A DNA stretch of 64,000 bases from JAPOXR01 sp965221935 (GTDB taxonomy: Bacteria > Pseudomonadota > Alphaproteobacteria > Rhodobacterales > Rhodobacteraceae), in contig CBDCSZ010000064.1 in NCBI GenBank assembly GCA_965221935.1, forward strand, positions 1 to 64,000. Reading direction: 5' to 3'. Within the stretch, counting starts at the first letter, position 1. Each line of letters starts with the position of its first letter. Both the position numbers and the translations under genes were made by a program. Of this stretch, positions 44,640-54,441 are shown in pieces. The notes beneath the pieces are model-generated. The model was not told the origin of the DNA and did no database searches. It was given only the letters and a program-made list of their open reading frames with translations.

Positions 44640-44703
44640 AAAATTGTTTAATTTTTCTTACATAGTCTATATATACCGGCTTGATGACCAGTGGGATTAA
44701 AAA
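44640..44703 (+). promoter_or_regulatory. AT-rich promoter region of lipoprotein gene
   Basis: A 64-bp AT-rich island in otherwise GC-rich DNA directly precedes the lipoprotein gene. It holds TTGTTTAATTTTTCTTAC and a TATATA block (about 44668-44675) resembling -35/-10 elements, and a GGGATTAAAAA purine-rich region just before the ATG. The exact start site cannot be assigned. Confidence 0.4.
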
Positions 44704-45162
44704 ATGAAGAGAATATTTGCAGTGCTGATCGGTTTGACGGCTGTTGCCGGGTGTTCTAATGTAAACACCGATACAATTAATCCGATAAACTGGTTCGACC
44801 GCGAAGAGGCTCCCGTCGCCGCACCGGAACCCGTAGCGGTGATCGACACTAGAGAACTGCTTCCTCAAGTGACAGAGGTGTCGCAGCTTCCGACTTCTAA
44901 CGGTTTGATTTTGCTTGCAATGGGTCTGCCGCCGACGCAGGGATTCTGGGATCCCGTGCTGGTGCCGACAAACAACGAGCTGCCGCGCGATGGCTTGCTC
45001 ATCTATGAGTTCCGGGCATCAGGTCCGACCGACACAGTTGTTGAGGGCACCGCTGACAGCCGGGAGCTGCAGGCGGCGCGGACAATCACCGCCAACAAGC
45101 TCGAAGGTGTGACCGGGATCCGCGTTATTGCCTTGGCAAATCATCTCGATATTGCGCTTTGA
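44704..45162 (+). CDS. Small lipoprotein of unknown function
   Basis: A 152-residue protein with a lipoprotein signal peptide (MKRIFAVLIGLTAVAGCSN; lipobox VAGC, Cys 17). The mature part has a Pro/Ala/Glu stretch and a globular domain (GFWDPVLVPTNNELPRDGLL, LEGVTGIRVIALANHLDIAL) resembling conserved alphaproteobacterial hypotheticals. Its last 38 bp overlap the convergent 3' end of rnd. Likely anchored in the membrane facing the periplasm; function unknown. Confidence 0.82.
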   Translation: MKRIFAVLIGLTAVAGCSNVNTDTINPINWFDREEAPVAAPEPVAVIDTRELLPQVTEVSQLPTSNGLILLAMGLPPTQGFWDPVLVPTNNELPRDGLLIYEFRASGPTDTVVEGTADSRELQAARTITANKLEGVTGIRVIALANHLDIAL

Positions 45163-46312
45163 GCGAGACCAGCTGGGTTGCGCCGCTTGATGTGGTGAGC
45201 GCAATCTGACCCCTGCACAGGCGTTGCGCGTCTTTGCCGAAATGTTCTTTGCGCCAACCCTGCAAAGGGCGGGCGCAAGGTTTGTCTGCAGCAATTTCTT
45301 CCAGATCGGCGGTTGTCGCAATCAGCCGCTCCGCCACGCCCAGGCGTTTTGCCTTGTGTTTCAGCAACACCTTCAACAAATCCAGATCGTTGTTTGAATC
45401 CGCGGGAGGAGCTGCGGGTTTTGGGTTCTGCTCCTGCAGCGGGCTGTCGAGGGCTGCCTTGACGGCAGCGAGTATTCCGTCTGCGGCCGGACCCTTTTGC
45501 ATTTTTTTCGGCAGGAACCGCGCTTGCTGCAGGTCCTCTCGGTTCAACGGCCTGTTTCCAGCAAGTTCCAAAAGCGCTTCGTCGCGGATAATCCAGTTTC
45601 GCGGCAGGTCGCGTTTGCGGGCGAGCAATTCACGAAACTTGGCCAATTCACGCAGTGTCGATTGGAATCTTGCCGATCCTCCCCGCCGCTTGATGCGCAG
45701 CCACGCATCGTTGGGATCCGTTTTGTAGGTCGATGGATTGGTTAACACAGCGAGATCGTCGTCAATCCAGGACCGGCGGCCATTGCGACGCACCCGTGCC
45801 GCAAGGTGTGTGTAGATGTCGCGCAGGTGGTCCACGTCAGACGCAGCGTATCGCAGCTGCTTAGTTGTCAACGGTCGCCGCGACCAATCGGTGATCTTGG
45901 ATGACCGGTCAATTCTCACACCGGCAATTTCCCGCGCCAGAGTTTCGTAACCGACTTGATCGCCATAGCCGCAAACCATGGCAGCGATCTGGGTGTCGAA
46001 CACCGGTTCCGGAAGCGTGCCCAACTGCAACAGGAAGATTTCAAGGTCTTGCCGGGCGGCGTGCAGGACTTTCACGGTCGACCGGTCACGCAACAGCCCT
46101 GCCAATGGTTCAATGCTGAATTCCGGCGCCAGCGTGTCAAACAGAGTGACGCTGTCGGCATCCTCTGTCGGAATCGCCATCTGTAGCAGGCACAGCTTTG
46201 GATAGTACGTTTTTTCGCGCAGAAACTCGGTGTCGATGGTTACGAACCGGCAGGCCCGCGCTCTTTCGCAGAATTTCTGTAGATCTTCCGCGGAGGACCT
46301 GAACTCAAACAC
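45125..46312 (-). CDS. rnd: Ribonuclease D
   Basis: A 395-residue 3'-5' exoribonuclease for tRNA and structured RNA processing. DEDDy motifs: Exo I FVTIDTEFLREKTYYPKLCL, Exo II VLHAARQDLEIFLLQ, and Exo III LRYAASDVDHLRDIY with the catalytic Tyr pattern. HRDC-type helices follow (about residues 210-290). The C-terminus overlaps the end of the convergent lipoprotein gene, so antisense interference between the two transcripts is possible. Confidence 0.94.
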   Translation of the reverse strand: MFEFRSSAEDLQKFCERARACRFVTIDTEFLREKTYYPKLCLLQMAIPTEDADSVTLFDTLAPEFSIEPLAGLLRDRSTVKVLHAARQDLEIFLLQLGTLPEPVFDTQIAAMVCGYGDQVGYETLAREIAGVRIDRSSKITDWSRRPLTTKQLRYAASDVDHLRDIYTHLAARVRRNGRRSWIDDDLAVLTNPSTYKTDPNDAWLRIKRRGGSARFQSTLRELAKFRELLARKRDLPRNWIIRDEALLELAGNRPLNREDLQQARFLPKKMQKGPAADGILAAVKAALDSPLQEQNPKPAAPPADSNNDLDLLKVLLKHKAKRLGVAERLIATTADLEEIAADKPCARPLQGWRKEHFGKDAQRLCRGQIALTTSSGATQLVSLKAQYRDDLPRQ

Positions 46313-46525
46313 GCTTGAAAAACCTCACTCACACAATGTCCACACTCACAGCGTTCACACACCGAATCACAGGAGTCGCACATTTCCCCTTCCCCCAAAT
46401 CAATATTTTTGGCCCCGGAATTGCGCAACTTGGGGCAATCCAATCTGTTGGCATTAGTGGCAAATTTGATGCAGTATCGGCCCTCTATCTGAAAAACAGG
46501 CTGAATTGGCAGGAGGGAGATTGCG

Positions 46526-46960
46526 GTGCGGTTGCTGATTCAGCGCGTTTCGTCAGCGGTGGTTGAAACTGGCGGCTATGAGACTGCGCGCATCGGCAGC
46601 GGCATTGTCATCTTTATTTGCGCGATGCGCGGAGACACTTTGGAAATGGTTTCACCTCTCGCTCGAAAGGTATCGAACCTGAGGATCTTTCGGGATGAAC
46701 AGGGAAAGATGAACCTTTCGATTGTCGCCGGCGGCGGCGCGGCCCTGGTTGTCAGCCAGTTCACGCTTGCCGCCGACACCTCACGCGGAAATCGCCCCGG
46801 ATTCTCCAGCGCCGCCGACCCTGTTCTCGGGAAACAGCTATATGAGAGATTTGCGGCCGATTTGGCAAACCACTGTCCGGTTCAGACCGGTGTATTTGGC
46901 AGCGAAATGCAGGTTCATCTGACAAATGACGGTCCTGTGACTGTCTGGATGGACACATAG
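46526..46960 (+). CDS. dtd: D-aminoacyl-tRNA deacylase
   Basis: A 144-residue enzyme that removes D-amino acids (and glycine mischarged to tRNA-Ala) from tRNA. Family blocks: MRLLIQRVSSAVVE, NLRIFRDEQGKMNLS, VVSQFTLAADTSRGNRPGFS and the C-terminal Gly-cisPro motif NDGPVTVWMDT. The start is GTG 46526, supported by a strong AGGAGGG site at 46511-46517. Confidence 0.94.
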   Translation: MRLLIQRVSSAVVETGGYETARIGSGIVIFICAMRGDTLEMVSPLARKVSNLRIFRDEQGKMNLSIVAGGGAALVVSQFTLAADTSRGNRPGFSSAADPVLGKQLYERFAADLANHCPVQTGVFGSEMQVHLTNDGPVTVWMDT

Positions 46961-47468
46961 GCTGAATCGCCGGGCGAAATCTGCGGCGAGTCGGATTCAG
47001 ACCGTCTGCTGTCCGGTTTGCGGCCCCCGTGTTGGCATTTCAGTCAGGCACAGCGCCAATCCCCGGCGCCGTTTGGCAGACACAGCGCTGCGGCCTGCCT
47101 CCACACACCTTGCCGGGCATGGTCCGCATGTCCTGCGGGCGCTGAACGGAAAGCGGCGGCAACTGCCGCAGGACCACCGATTGCAGATCGAAACCATTCT
47201 GGAATCTCCGAACCTTTTGCCGGAACACAAACGGCGGCCGGCGGATTGCCGAACCCTATGCTTCCCAAGGCGCCCGCATTCGTTCGGAAGGTCCGCCTGC
47301 CGTCACTTTGCAACAAAGGGAGCAGCGCGGTCCTGATGCTGCCCAATGACTTTGGCCAACACGCGGGCGGCGCCCCGCGGACCGAAATACACTGCCGCAA
47401 TGGCAAGTGGACCGACATACGGGTTTTCAGTGGACAGTCCCAAGCGTAACGGATAGTGCATCGCCGAT
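46961..47468. other. Intergenic, no gene recognised
   Basis: About 500 bp between dtd and tRNA-Asn. Open frames exist on both strands, including one beginning CPVCG-like near 46996 on the plus strand. None continues into a recognisable family or has a clear ribosome site. It may be a decayed gene. Confidence 0.45.
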
Positions 47469-47543
47469 TCCGGCGTAGCTCAGCGGTAGAGCAGTTGACT
47501 GTTAATCAATTGGCCGCAGGTTCGAATCCTGCCGCCGGAGCCA
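47469..47543 (+). tRNA. tRNA-Asn (GTT)
   Basis: A 75-nt cloverleaf: acceptor TCCGGCG/CGCCGGA, D-arm AGCTCAGCGGTAGAGC, anticodon stem TTGAC/ATCAA with loop TGTTAAT-type (anticodon GTT), T-arm CGCAGGTTCGAATCCTGCG-like and encoded CCA. It marks the left border of the mobile, pseudogene-rich region. Confidence 0.97.
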
Positions 47544-47921
47544 TATTTCCCGCCGTGTATCGATGCGGCGCTGCGGCGTGAGGTGTGAAAACCACGCGCC
47601 GAAGGGCTTCCAGAACTTGCTTCCTGACCGCTCGACCTGTCGGGCGACACAAGCCGTTGTTCAATCGGCATTTGCCCCGAGCGGCGCTGTCCGCCGGGCT
47701 TGCGATGGAACGGTTCCGGACCCGTTGCGCGACTTCCGTTGGTCATAAAAGGAAGCACGTCTGGCATTGTTGGAGCGCCTCTGGCAAGGGGAGTCGAGCC
47801 GTGGGAGAGAGATTTTCCGCAGCGACCGCCGCGAACCAGGCAAGGCAAGCCGCTTTCCCACAGCAGCGAGGATTTCGCATTCGCCCATAATCGGCGGCGT
47901 ATTCACATATTGGAGTGTCTG
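47544..47921. other. Non-coding stretch after tRNA-Asn
   Basis: Nearly 380 bp with no recognisable gene. No integrase gene and no repeat of the tRNA 3' end were found here or further right in the window. Confidence 0.45.
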
Positions 47922-48632
47922 ATGCAGGATCGATATGTTGGCGATATCGGGGACTTTGCGAAATTCGGGCTCTTGCGGGCAATCAGCAAAGGGAGAAACC
48001 TGGGCGTGGCGTGGTACCTGCACCCCGATTCCGGTCCACTCGGTGACGGTCGCCATACCCAGTACCTGAATCAGCGCGAGAAGTGGCGCCGTATCGATTG
48101 CGAGTTATTCGATAATCTGAAGCAAGTCGTTGATCTGAAACAGAGATCGGTCACGGAAGTGCAACAGTGCCGTATCCTGGGTAACGCCGTCTTCGCGGAC
48201 GAACTGCTCGATTTAGAGAACGTTCCGGTTCGTTGCCGCGAGATTTAGCGCCGCACATGGTTCGACCGTGTGAAGGTGACGCTTGCCGGCTGCGACCTGG
48301 TGTTCGCCGATCCCGACAACGGTCTGGCCTCGAAAAAATAATTCAGCCCGACGCTAAAGACCAGCGCGAAGAGTATACCGGTGTGTGAGGCAAAGGCTCT
48401 TGCCGAAGGCTCAACGGCTGTAATTTATCATCACAACACGCGCCGCAAGGGTGGGCACAGCGAGGAAATCTGGTGCTGGATGAACGAATTGACCGGCTGT
48501 ACCAGAGCTTGGTACTGGCGACGCTGGAGTAACCGGACCTTCTTCATCATCAACCCCGATGACCGAATGGAACGTGAACTCGATGAATTTGCGGAACGTT
48601 GGAATGAGGGCGGCAAGCTCATATGCCAATAA
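47922..48632 (+). pseudogene. Conserved hypothetical protein, two in-frame stops
   Basis: A single frame runs from ATG 47922 to 48632 but is broken by TAG at 48246 and TAA near 48339. The parts fit one family: MQDRYVGDIGDFAKFGLLRA, LGVAWYLHPDSGPLGDGRHT, then after the first stop WFDRVKVTLAGCDLVFADPD with NGLA, and after the second AEGSTAVIYHHNTRRKGGHS. I recognise these as blocks of a conserved phage/genomic-island hypothetical family with no known function. The stops are nonsense mutations rather than frameshifts. Confidence 0.8.
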
Positions 48633-48793
48633 CCACACCACACGATATCTTCGGTCATTGCAGCGCTGCCTGCACGAGAGCGAAGGCAAGCGCGACGGCC
48701 AATGTGCGGGGAGAGCCGCGCCGACGCTCGCTTCAGTGCCGTCGCGGGCAACCCGGAACCGGGTCGCTCAACGGATCAGTCTAGGGTCAGGAC

Positions 48794-51700
48794 CTATAAC
48801 CAGAACTTTACGTCCGCGGCAAGCATGCAGGCGGAGAGGAAGACATCCGGACATCGGTCACAGCGCATGGCAACCCGCCGCCAGTCCTTGATCTTGGCGA
48901 AGCAGTTCTCGATCTTGTGACGTTCTTTGTAGATCTCCGCGTCATGGGGGATCGGCGCGCGCCGGTTCTTTCTTGACGGTATGCAGGGAGAAATGGCCTT
49001 CTCTTTCAATGACTTGCGCAGCCAGTCGGCGTCACAGCCGCGGTCGGCCGCCAATGTCTTCGCCGGCGGCGGGTCCCGCATGAGAATCCGGGCTCCTGTG
49101 CAGTCGCTGACCTGGCCGGCGGTCAGGATCATCCGCAGCGGCCGTCCGCGGCCGTCGGTCAATGTGTGCGGCTTGGAGTTCAGACCGCCCTTGGTCCGTC
49201 CGGTCTTCCGTCCGAACCCCCTTTTTTTGAGCCCGAGGCCCGCCGCGGTCCGGCGGGCCTTGAGATGGGTGGCGTCGGTCATCAGCGTTCCGCCGGGATC
49301 TTCCGTCGGGTAGGACACTGGCGCGCGCACCATAGGTCACGTTTCCAGCGTCCCCCTAAAATTCCGGACTTCCGGTTTTCCCGGGTCCGGCTTCAAGCGT
49401 CAGGCACCCCCGCAGGAGTTCGTTACGGTGCCTTCCGCGACATCCGCCACGCTCAAGGCTGACCCAGCCATACCCGTGGCATCATCCCGCGTTTACGCCG
49501 CCCTTCGGCTCGACAGCACCACCCCTTTCAACCGGGGTGGTATCCTCGGTCGGCGCCGGGCTCTGAGTCCCGGCATGACCTGCCGTCTTCGCCACCTGAG
49601 CCCAGAGGCCCTCGCTCCGGACGGGTTGTGTTATTCCGTCCATCACCGCTTAATCCGATCTTCATCCCGCCGCCGCCCCCCGCGCTCCCTGCAAGACGTT
49701 GAAAACGTGAGGTTTTCTGGCCGCCGGGCCGCTTTTGTCTTGTCAAAAAGTTTCCAGTGCAAGTTGCGCGGTTTCAGGCCGCGTGCCCACTGACGTATTT
49801 TCGCAACAGTGCACATTATTATGGTGTTAAAGGAACACATCCTGTGGACAAGGAGACGGCAGGCACCATGGATTGTTGTCATTGCGCAGGGAGACCGCAC
49901 ATGTCATTCCACATCGAGACCATCCCCAACAGGCGCGGCCGCGACACAATCCTCCTCAGGGAGGCCTGGCGCGAAGGCGCGAAGGTCAGGAAGCGCACCA
50001 TCGCCAACCTCACCTATCTGCCGCCGGCGGTCACCGACGGCTTCCGCGCCGTGCTCAGGGGCGGAATCGTTCTCGGCTCCCCGGACGAGGTTTTCGGGAT
50101 CCGCAGGTCGCTGCCGCACGGCCACGCGGCGGCGGCGCTCGGGACCATGCGGAGCCTCGGATTCGAAGGCATCCTCGGGCGGAAAAAAAGCCGGATGCGC
50201 GGTCTCGCGATGGCGGCGGCGGCGGCCCGGATCATCGATCCGGCCTCCAAGCTCGCCACAGCCAGGGCCCTTGACCCGGAGACCGCCTCCACCAGCCTCG
50301 GGGAGCTGCTCGGCCTCGGGCCGGTCAGCGGCAACGAGATGCTGGACATGCTCGACTGGCTGCTTGAGCGCCAGCCCTGGATCGAGCGCAGCCTCGCGAA
50401 CCGGCATCTCAGGGACGGGACGTTGGTTCTGTACGACGTCTCGTCCAGTTACGTTGAAGGGAGGAAATGCCCGCTGGCGGCCTTCGGCCACAGCCGCGAC
50501 GGAAAGAAAGGCAAAATGCAGATCACATACGGGCTGGTCTGCTCGGGGGACGGAACCCCTGTGGCGGTCGAGGTGTTCAGCGGAAACACCGCCGACCCGG
50601 ACACCGTCAGGGGCCGGGCGGAGAAGCTGCGCCGCCGTTTCCGGGTTGAGAACATCGCGCTGGTCGGCGACCGCGGCATGATCACATCGGCCCGCATCAG
50701 GGAGGATCTGATTCCTCTCGGCCTTGACTGGATATCGGCGCTCAGGAGCGCCGACATCCGGAAGCTTGTGAAGAAGGGGAAGGACGCGCCGGCGGCGCTG
50801 GATCCGGCGAGGCTCGCTGAGGATCAGGTCGCCGAGACCGTGTCCCCGGACTTTCCCGGCGAGCGGCTGCTGGTCTGCCTCAATCCCCGTCTGCGGGAGG
50901 AAAGGGCCCGGAAGCGGGAGGATCTGCTCAGGGCGACGGAACAGACGCTGGCTGAGATCGCCGCCGCGGCGTCCCGCCGCCGGCCGGGCCCGAAGAACCG
51001 GGAGATGACGGCGAAGGCCCTGGGGCGCAGGGGCAACAGAAAAAAGGTCGAAAAACACTTCAATATTGAGATCCGGGACGGCGGAATGGACTGGAGCCGC
51101 GACGCGGCGAAAACCGCGGCGGAGGCGGCGCTCGACGGAATCTATGTGGTGCGCGCCAGCCTCGGAAAGGAATCCATCGGCGGCGAGGCGGCGGTGGCGG
51201 CCTATAAAAGCCTCGCGCTCGTCGAGCGCGCCTTCCGGACCATGAAGACGTCAGGGCTGAGGGTCCGGCCGTTCCATGTTTACAATGAGGGGCGGGTGAA
51301 GGCGCATGTGTTCCTCTGCATGCTCGCCTGGCATGTGGAGCGGAGCATGCGGGAGAAGCTCGCCCCCATCCTGTTCGAGGATGACGACCGGGAGGCGGCC
51401 CGCGCAAGGCGGTCGACCCCTGTGGAGAAGGCGGAGGTCTCCGAAAGCGCCAAGGCCAAAGCGGCCTCGAAACAGACCCCTGACGGCCTGCCGGTCCACA
51501 GCTTCCGGACGCTGCTCGCCGATCTCGGAACGCTGACGCTGAACGACGCCTTCCTGCCCGGAAGGCCCGGCAGCGCGTTCCGCATGGCCGCGCGGCCGAC
51601 CGCGCTCCAGAAAAGGGCCTTTGAGCTTCTGGAGATCAAACCGCCCGGAAATGTTGTCAGTTCAATGACAGGCTGAAAAAGCCCTCCGGCCCGGCCGGAC

Positions 51701-52538
51701 CCCCAGAAAATCAAGCGAAAACAACATGGTGTCCTTGCCTGCGCGGAGAAAACCTGTCAAATCCCGGCATGAAGTTCGGCTTAATCGGCCTCATCCGCCA
51801 GTCAGGAGGACTCCGCGTCCTTTCCCGTACTCCGGTTATGGACACGGTCCTTGACATTCGAGGGTCACAACATCCTGTCTGTCCTCCTCACCTTCCGGAC
51901 TTTCACCACTGAACCCTCCGGGATTGCCGCCACCTGTACGCCGGGCGATCCGATGCGTGCATCTCAGTTCTTCCGCACCGGCACTGGCCATCGGGCAGAG
52001 CGGAGACCCTTGGCATCCTCCAATACCCCCGCAAGTCGGATTCCATGCGGGGAGCGTTTTTTCGACGCTTCATACGGACGTTCGCTTTCGCTACGGCCCT
52101 CCCGGTTGTTCGCCTCCCTGTCCGACCGGACCAGAGGGACATCGTCCTCCCAGCCCACAGAGGCTTTTACGTCCCCGCTTCCGGACGCCGGGTCACCCCA
52201 GACACCCGTGGGGATATGACTACGACGCCAAACTGAGAATTGCGCCGGCGGGACTTCCACCCGCAAGTTCAGCAGCTAGTCTCGCTGCACCCGCCCGCAA
52301 GCCCCTCGAGCATGCGGGCGAAGACGCCCTTCATGCTCCAGCGTTTCCACCGGCTGTGGAGCGTCTTGTGGGGACCGTGCTCCGCCGGCGCGTCCCGCCG
52401 CCTTAACCCGTTGCGGTTTATGAATATTATGCCGCTCAGGACCCGCCTGTCATCAACCCCGGGGATGCCCCTTGACTTGGGGAAGAACGGGCGGAGGCGT
52501 TCAAGCTGCGCCTCCGTCAGCCAGAAAAGACCACGCAT
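48794..52538 (-). CDS. IS5-family transposase split by a group II intron
   Basis: The N-terminal exon (52538 down to 52291) encodes LTEAQLERLRPFFPKSRG, RVLSGIIFINRNGLRRRDAP and RMLEGLAGG. The C-terminal exon (49304 down to 48794) encodes EDPGGTLMTDATHLKARRTA (first catalytic Asp), TLAADRGCDADWLRKSLKE (second Asp) and ERHKIENCFAKIKDWRRVAM (Glu). Removing 49305-52290 joins GGG-CGG to GGAAGAT in the same frame. The result is 759 nt, 252 residues plus stop, the normal length. So the gene is interrupted but possibly expressible if the intron still splices. Coordinates cover both exons. Confidence 0.8.
49655..51779 (+). mobile_element. IS1634-type element, copy A
   Basis: A 2125-bp element with imperfect terminal inverted repeats (CCGATCTTCATCCCG at left; CCGAACTTCATGCCG at right, read inward). 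It is flanked by the 6-bp duplication CTTAAT (49649-49654 and 51780-51785). It is nearly identical to copy C and inserted in the group II intron. It carries one transposase gene and about 245 bp of upstream non-coding DNA. Confidence 0.92.
49901..51676 (+). CDS. IS1634-type DDE transposase, copy A
   Basis: A 591-residue transposase of the IS1634 group (IS4-like RNase H fold). Catalytic blocks: first Asp in LVLYDVSSSYVEG (about residue 173), second in NIALVGDRGMITSARIREDL, and the C-terminal Glu region YKSLALVERAFRTMKTSGLR with RPFHVYNEGRVKAHVFLCML. I start at ATG 49901 (MSFHIETIPNRRGRDTILL), preceded by CAGGGAGA; the longer open frame upstream is terminal IS sequence. It looks intact and possibly active. 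Confidence 0.93.
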   Translation: MSFHIETIPNRRGRDTILLREAWREGAKVRKRTIANLTYLPPAVTDGFRAVLRGGIVLGSPDEVFGIRRSLPHGHAAAALGTMRSLGFEGILGRKKSRMRGLAMAAAAARIIDPASKLATARALDPETASTSLGELLGLGPVSGNEMLDMLDWLLERQPWIERSLANRHLRDGTLVLYDVSSSYVEGRKCPLAAFGHSRDGKKGKMQITYGLVCSGDGTPVAVEVFSGNTADPDTVRGRAEKLRRRFRVENIALVGDRGMITSARIREDLIPLGLDWISALRSADIRKLVKKGKDAPAALDPARLAEDQVAETVSPDFPGERLLVCLNPRLREERARKREDLLRATEQTLAEIAAAASRRRPGPKNREMTAKALGRRGNRKKVEKHFNIEIRDGGMDWSRDAAKTAAEAALDGIYVVRASLGKESIGGEAAVAAYKSLALVERAFRTMKTSGLRVRPFHVYNEGRVKAHVFLCMLAWHVERSMREKLAPILFEDDDREAARARRSTPVEKAEVSESAKAKAASKQTPDGLPVHSFRTLLADLGTLTLNDAFLPGRPGSAFRMAARPTALQKRAFELLEIKPPGNVVSSMTG

Positions 52539-52673
52539 GCTGCCGCTCACTGCCCGGTTTGTTGTTTTCAGGCAGTGAATCAGACACAATCGCGTCTGTC
52601 AACCATTATAGGGTCCTGATCCTAGCGCGACAATCAAGATGGCAGTCTCGTTGAGGGGTGTTTCCGGTTGCAA

Positions 52674-52838
52674 GTGGCGACGCATCCAGGCAGTGCCGAC
52701 GCGCCGGGCTTCCGCCTGCATCCCCTCAAGGGCAAACGTGCGGGCCAGAGGAGCATTCGCGTCTCGGGCAACTGGCGCTTGGTGTTCCGTTTCGAGGCCG
52801 GCGAGGCCGTAGACGTGGACCTGATCGACCACCACTGA
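52674..52838 (+). pseudogene. higB: HigB-like toxin, C-terminal fragment
   Basis: The frame ending at TGA 52838 encodes GFRLHPLKGKRAGQRSIRVS with GNWRLVFRFEAGEAVDVDLI and DHH. This is the C-terminal half of a HigB/RelE-type mRNA interferase, including the conserved L-x-x-L-K-G and S-I-R-V-S-G-N-W-R blocks. The N-terminal half is not found on either side of the IS5-family element, whose right end is at 52621. The higA-like antitoxin gene follows 19 bp downstream, as in normal higBA operons. Confidence 0.75.
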
Positions 52839-54441
52839 ACAAATGGGAGCACCAACCATGAACGACATTGCGAGCGATCGCGTCGGCCCAATGCAGAACC
52901 CGCCGCACCTGGGCGAACTCATCCGCGAGAGCATGGACGATGTGGGTTGGAACGTGACCGAGACTACGGCTCGGCTCGGCTGCGAGCGCGGAACGCTGTC
53001 GCGTCTGCTAAACCGATCTTCATCCCGCCGCCGCCCCCCGCGCTCCCTGCAAGACGTTGAAAACGTGAGGTTTTCTGGCGGCCGGGTCGCTTTTGTCCTG
53101 TCAAAAAGTTTCCAGTGCAAGTTTCGCGGTTTCAGGCCGCGTGCCCACTGACGTATTTTCGCAACAGTGCACATTATTATGGTGTTAAAGGAACACATCC
53201 TGTGGACAAGGAGACGGCAGGCACCATGGATTGTTGTCATTGCGCAGGGAGACCGCACATGTCATTCCACATCGAGACCATCCCCAACAGGCGCGGCCGC
53301 GACACAATCCTCCTCAGGGAGGCCTGGCGCGAAGGCGCGAAGGTCAGGAAGCGCACCATCGCCAACCTCACCTATCTGCCGCCGGCGGTCACCGACGGCT
53401 TCCGCGCCGTGCTCAGGGGCGGAATCGTTCTCGGCTCCCCGGACGAGGTTTTCGGGATCCGCAGGTCGCTGCCGCACGGCCACGCGGCGGCGGCGCTCGG
53501 GACCATGCGGAGCCTCGGATTCGAAGGCATCCTCGGGCGGAAAAAAAGCCGGATGCGCGGTCTCGCCATGGCGGCGGCGGCGGCCCGGATCATCGATCCG
53601 GCCTCCAGGCCGGCCACCGCGCGGGCCCTCGATCCGGAGACCGCCTCGACCAGCCTCGGGGAGCTGCCCGGCCTCGGGCCGGTCAGCGGCAACGAGATGC
53701 CGGACATGCTCGACTGGCTGCTTGAGCGCCAGCCCTGGATCGAGCGCAGCCTCGCGAACCGGCATCTCAGGGGCGGAACCTTGGCGCTCTATGACGTGAG
53801 TTCAAGCTTCGTGGAGGGAAGGAAATGCCCGCTCGCCGCCTTCGGGCACAGCAGGGACGGGAAGAAAGGCAAAATGCAGATCACATACGGCCTGGTCTGC
53901 TCGGGAGACGGAACCCCTGTGGCGGTGGAGGTGTTCAGCGGAAACACCGCCGATCCGGACACCGTCAGAGGCCAGGCGGAGAAACTGCGCCGCCGTTTCC
54001 GGGTTGAGAACATCGCGCTGGTCGGCGACCGCGGCATGATCACATCGGCCCGCATCAGGGAGGATCTTATTCCTCTCGGCCTCGACTGGATATCGGCGCT
54101 CAGGAGCGCCGATATCCGGAAGCTTGTCAGGAAGGGGAAAAAGAAGCCCGCGGCGCTGGATCCGGCGAGGCTCGCTGAGGATCAGGTCGCCGAGACCGTG
54201 TCCCCGGACTTTCCCGGCGAGCGGCTGCTGGTCTGCCTCAATCCCCGTCTGCGGGAGGAAAGGGCCCGGAAGCGGGAGGATCTGCTCAGGGCGACGGAAC
54301 AGACGCTGGCTGAGATCGCCGCCGCGGCGTCCCGCCGCCGACGCGCAATGGCATTTCCTTAACGATTCGGCGTCATTTCCTTAAGGGGGCGCGCCATTTC
54401 CGGGGCGGCTTCGCCCCTTTCCGGCAAGGTTCGGTTTCAGG

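Larger units (their letters stand above)
49305..52290 (-). mobile_element. ORF-less group II intron, interrupted by IS1634-type copy A
   Basis: Read on the minus strand, the 5' end is GTGCAGCGAGAC followed by CTAGCTGCTGAACTTGCGGG and long GC-rich pairing segments of a domain I kind. Near the 3' end a 34-nt domain V candidate (49361-49394) reads GAAGCCGGAC ... GGAAAACCGGAA ... GTCCGG. A domain VI helix GGACGCTGG/CCAGTGTCC (49345-49353 with 49313-49321) follows, and the 3' end is CTACCCGAC, a common bacterial group II terminus. Minus the IS and one copy of its target duplication it is about 855 nt with no reverse transcriptase ORF. The IS lies where domain IV should be. Weak points: the first bases are not a perfect GUGCG and the domain V base pairs next to AGC are imperfect. 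Confidence 0.72.
48785..52621 (-). mobile_element. IS5-family element carrying nested insertions
   Basis: Terminal inverted repeats GGTCAGGACCTATAA (from 48785) and GATCAGGACCCTATAA (ending 52621, read inward) are flanked by CTAG direct repeats at 48781-48784 and 52622-52625, a typical 4-bp target duplication of this group. The element carries one transposase gene on the minus strand. That gene is interrupted by a group II intron (49305-52290), which itself holds IS1634-type copy A. Without insertions the element is about 850 bp, normal for IS5/IS427-type elements. Confidence 0.85.

Noticed and set aside
46996..47336. Plus-strand frame starting CPVCG as a possible YacG-like zinc protein
   Set aside because: Only the first five residues match; the second Cys pair and the rest of the YacG pattern are absent.
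47480..47848. Minus-strand open frame ending GRIRTCGQLINSQLLYR
   Set aside because: It reads across tRNA-Asn in antisense, another classic spurious ORF.
48246..48248. In-frame TAG as a possible pyrrolysine or recoding site, prompted by the MttB homologue
   Set aside because: MttB here has no internal TAG, no pyl genes are visible, and a second, TAA stop follows in the same frame, so nonsense decay is simpler.
49904..51058. 384-codon minus-strand open frame (repeated at 60324-61478)
   Set aside because: Shadow of the IS1634-type transposase genes. It is present only because of GC-rich codon structure and shows no protein motif.
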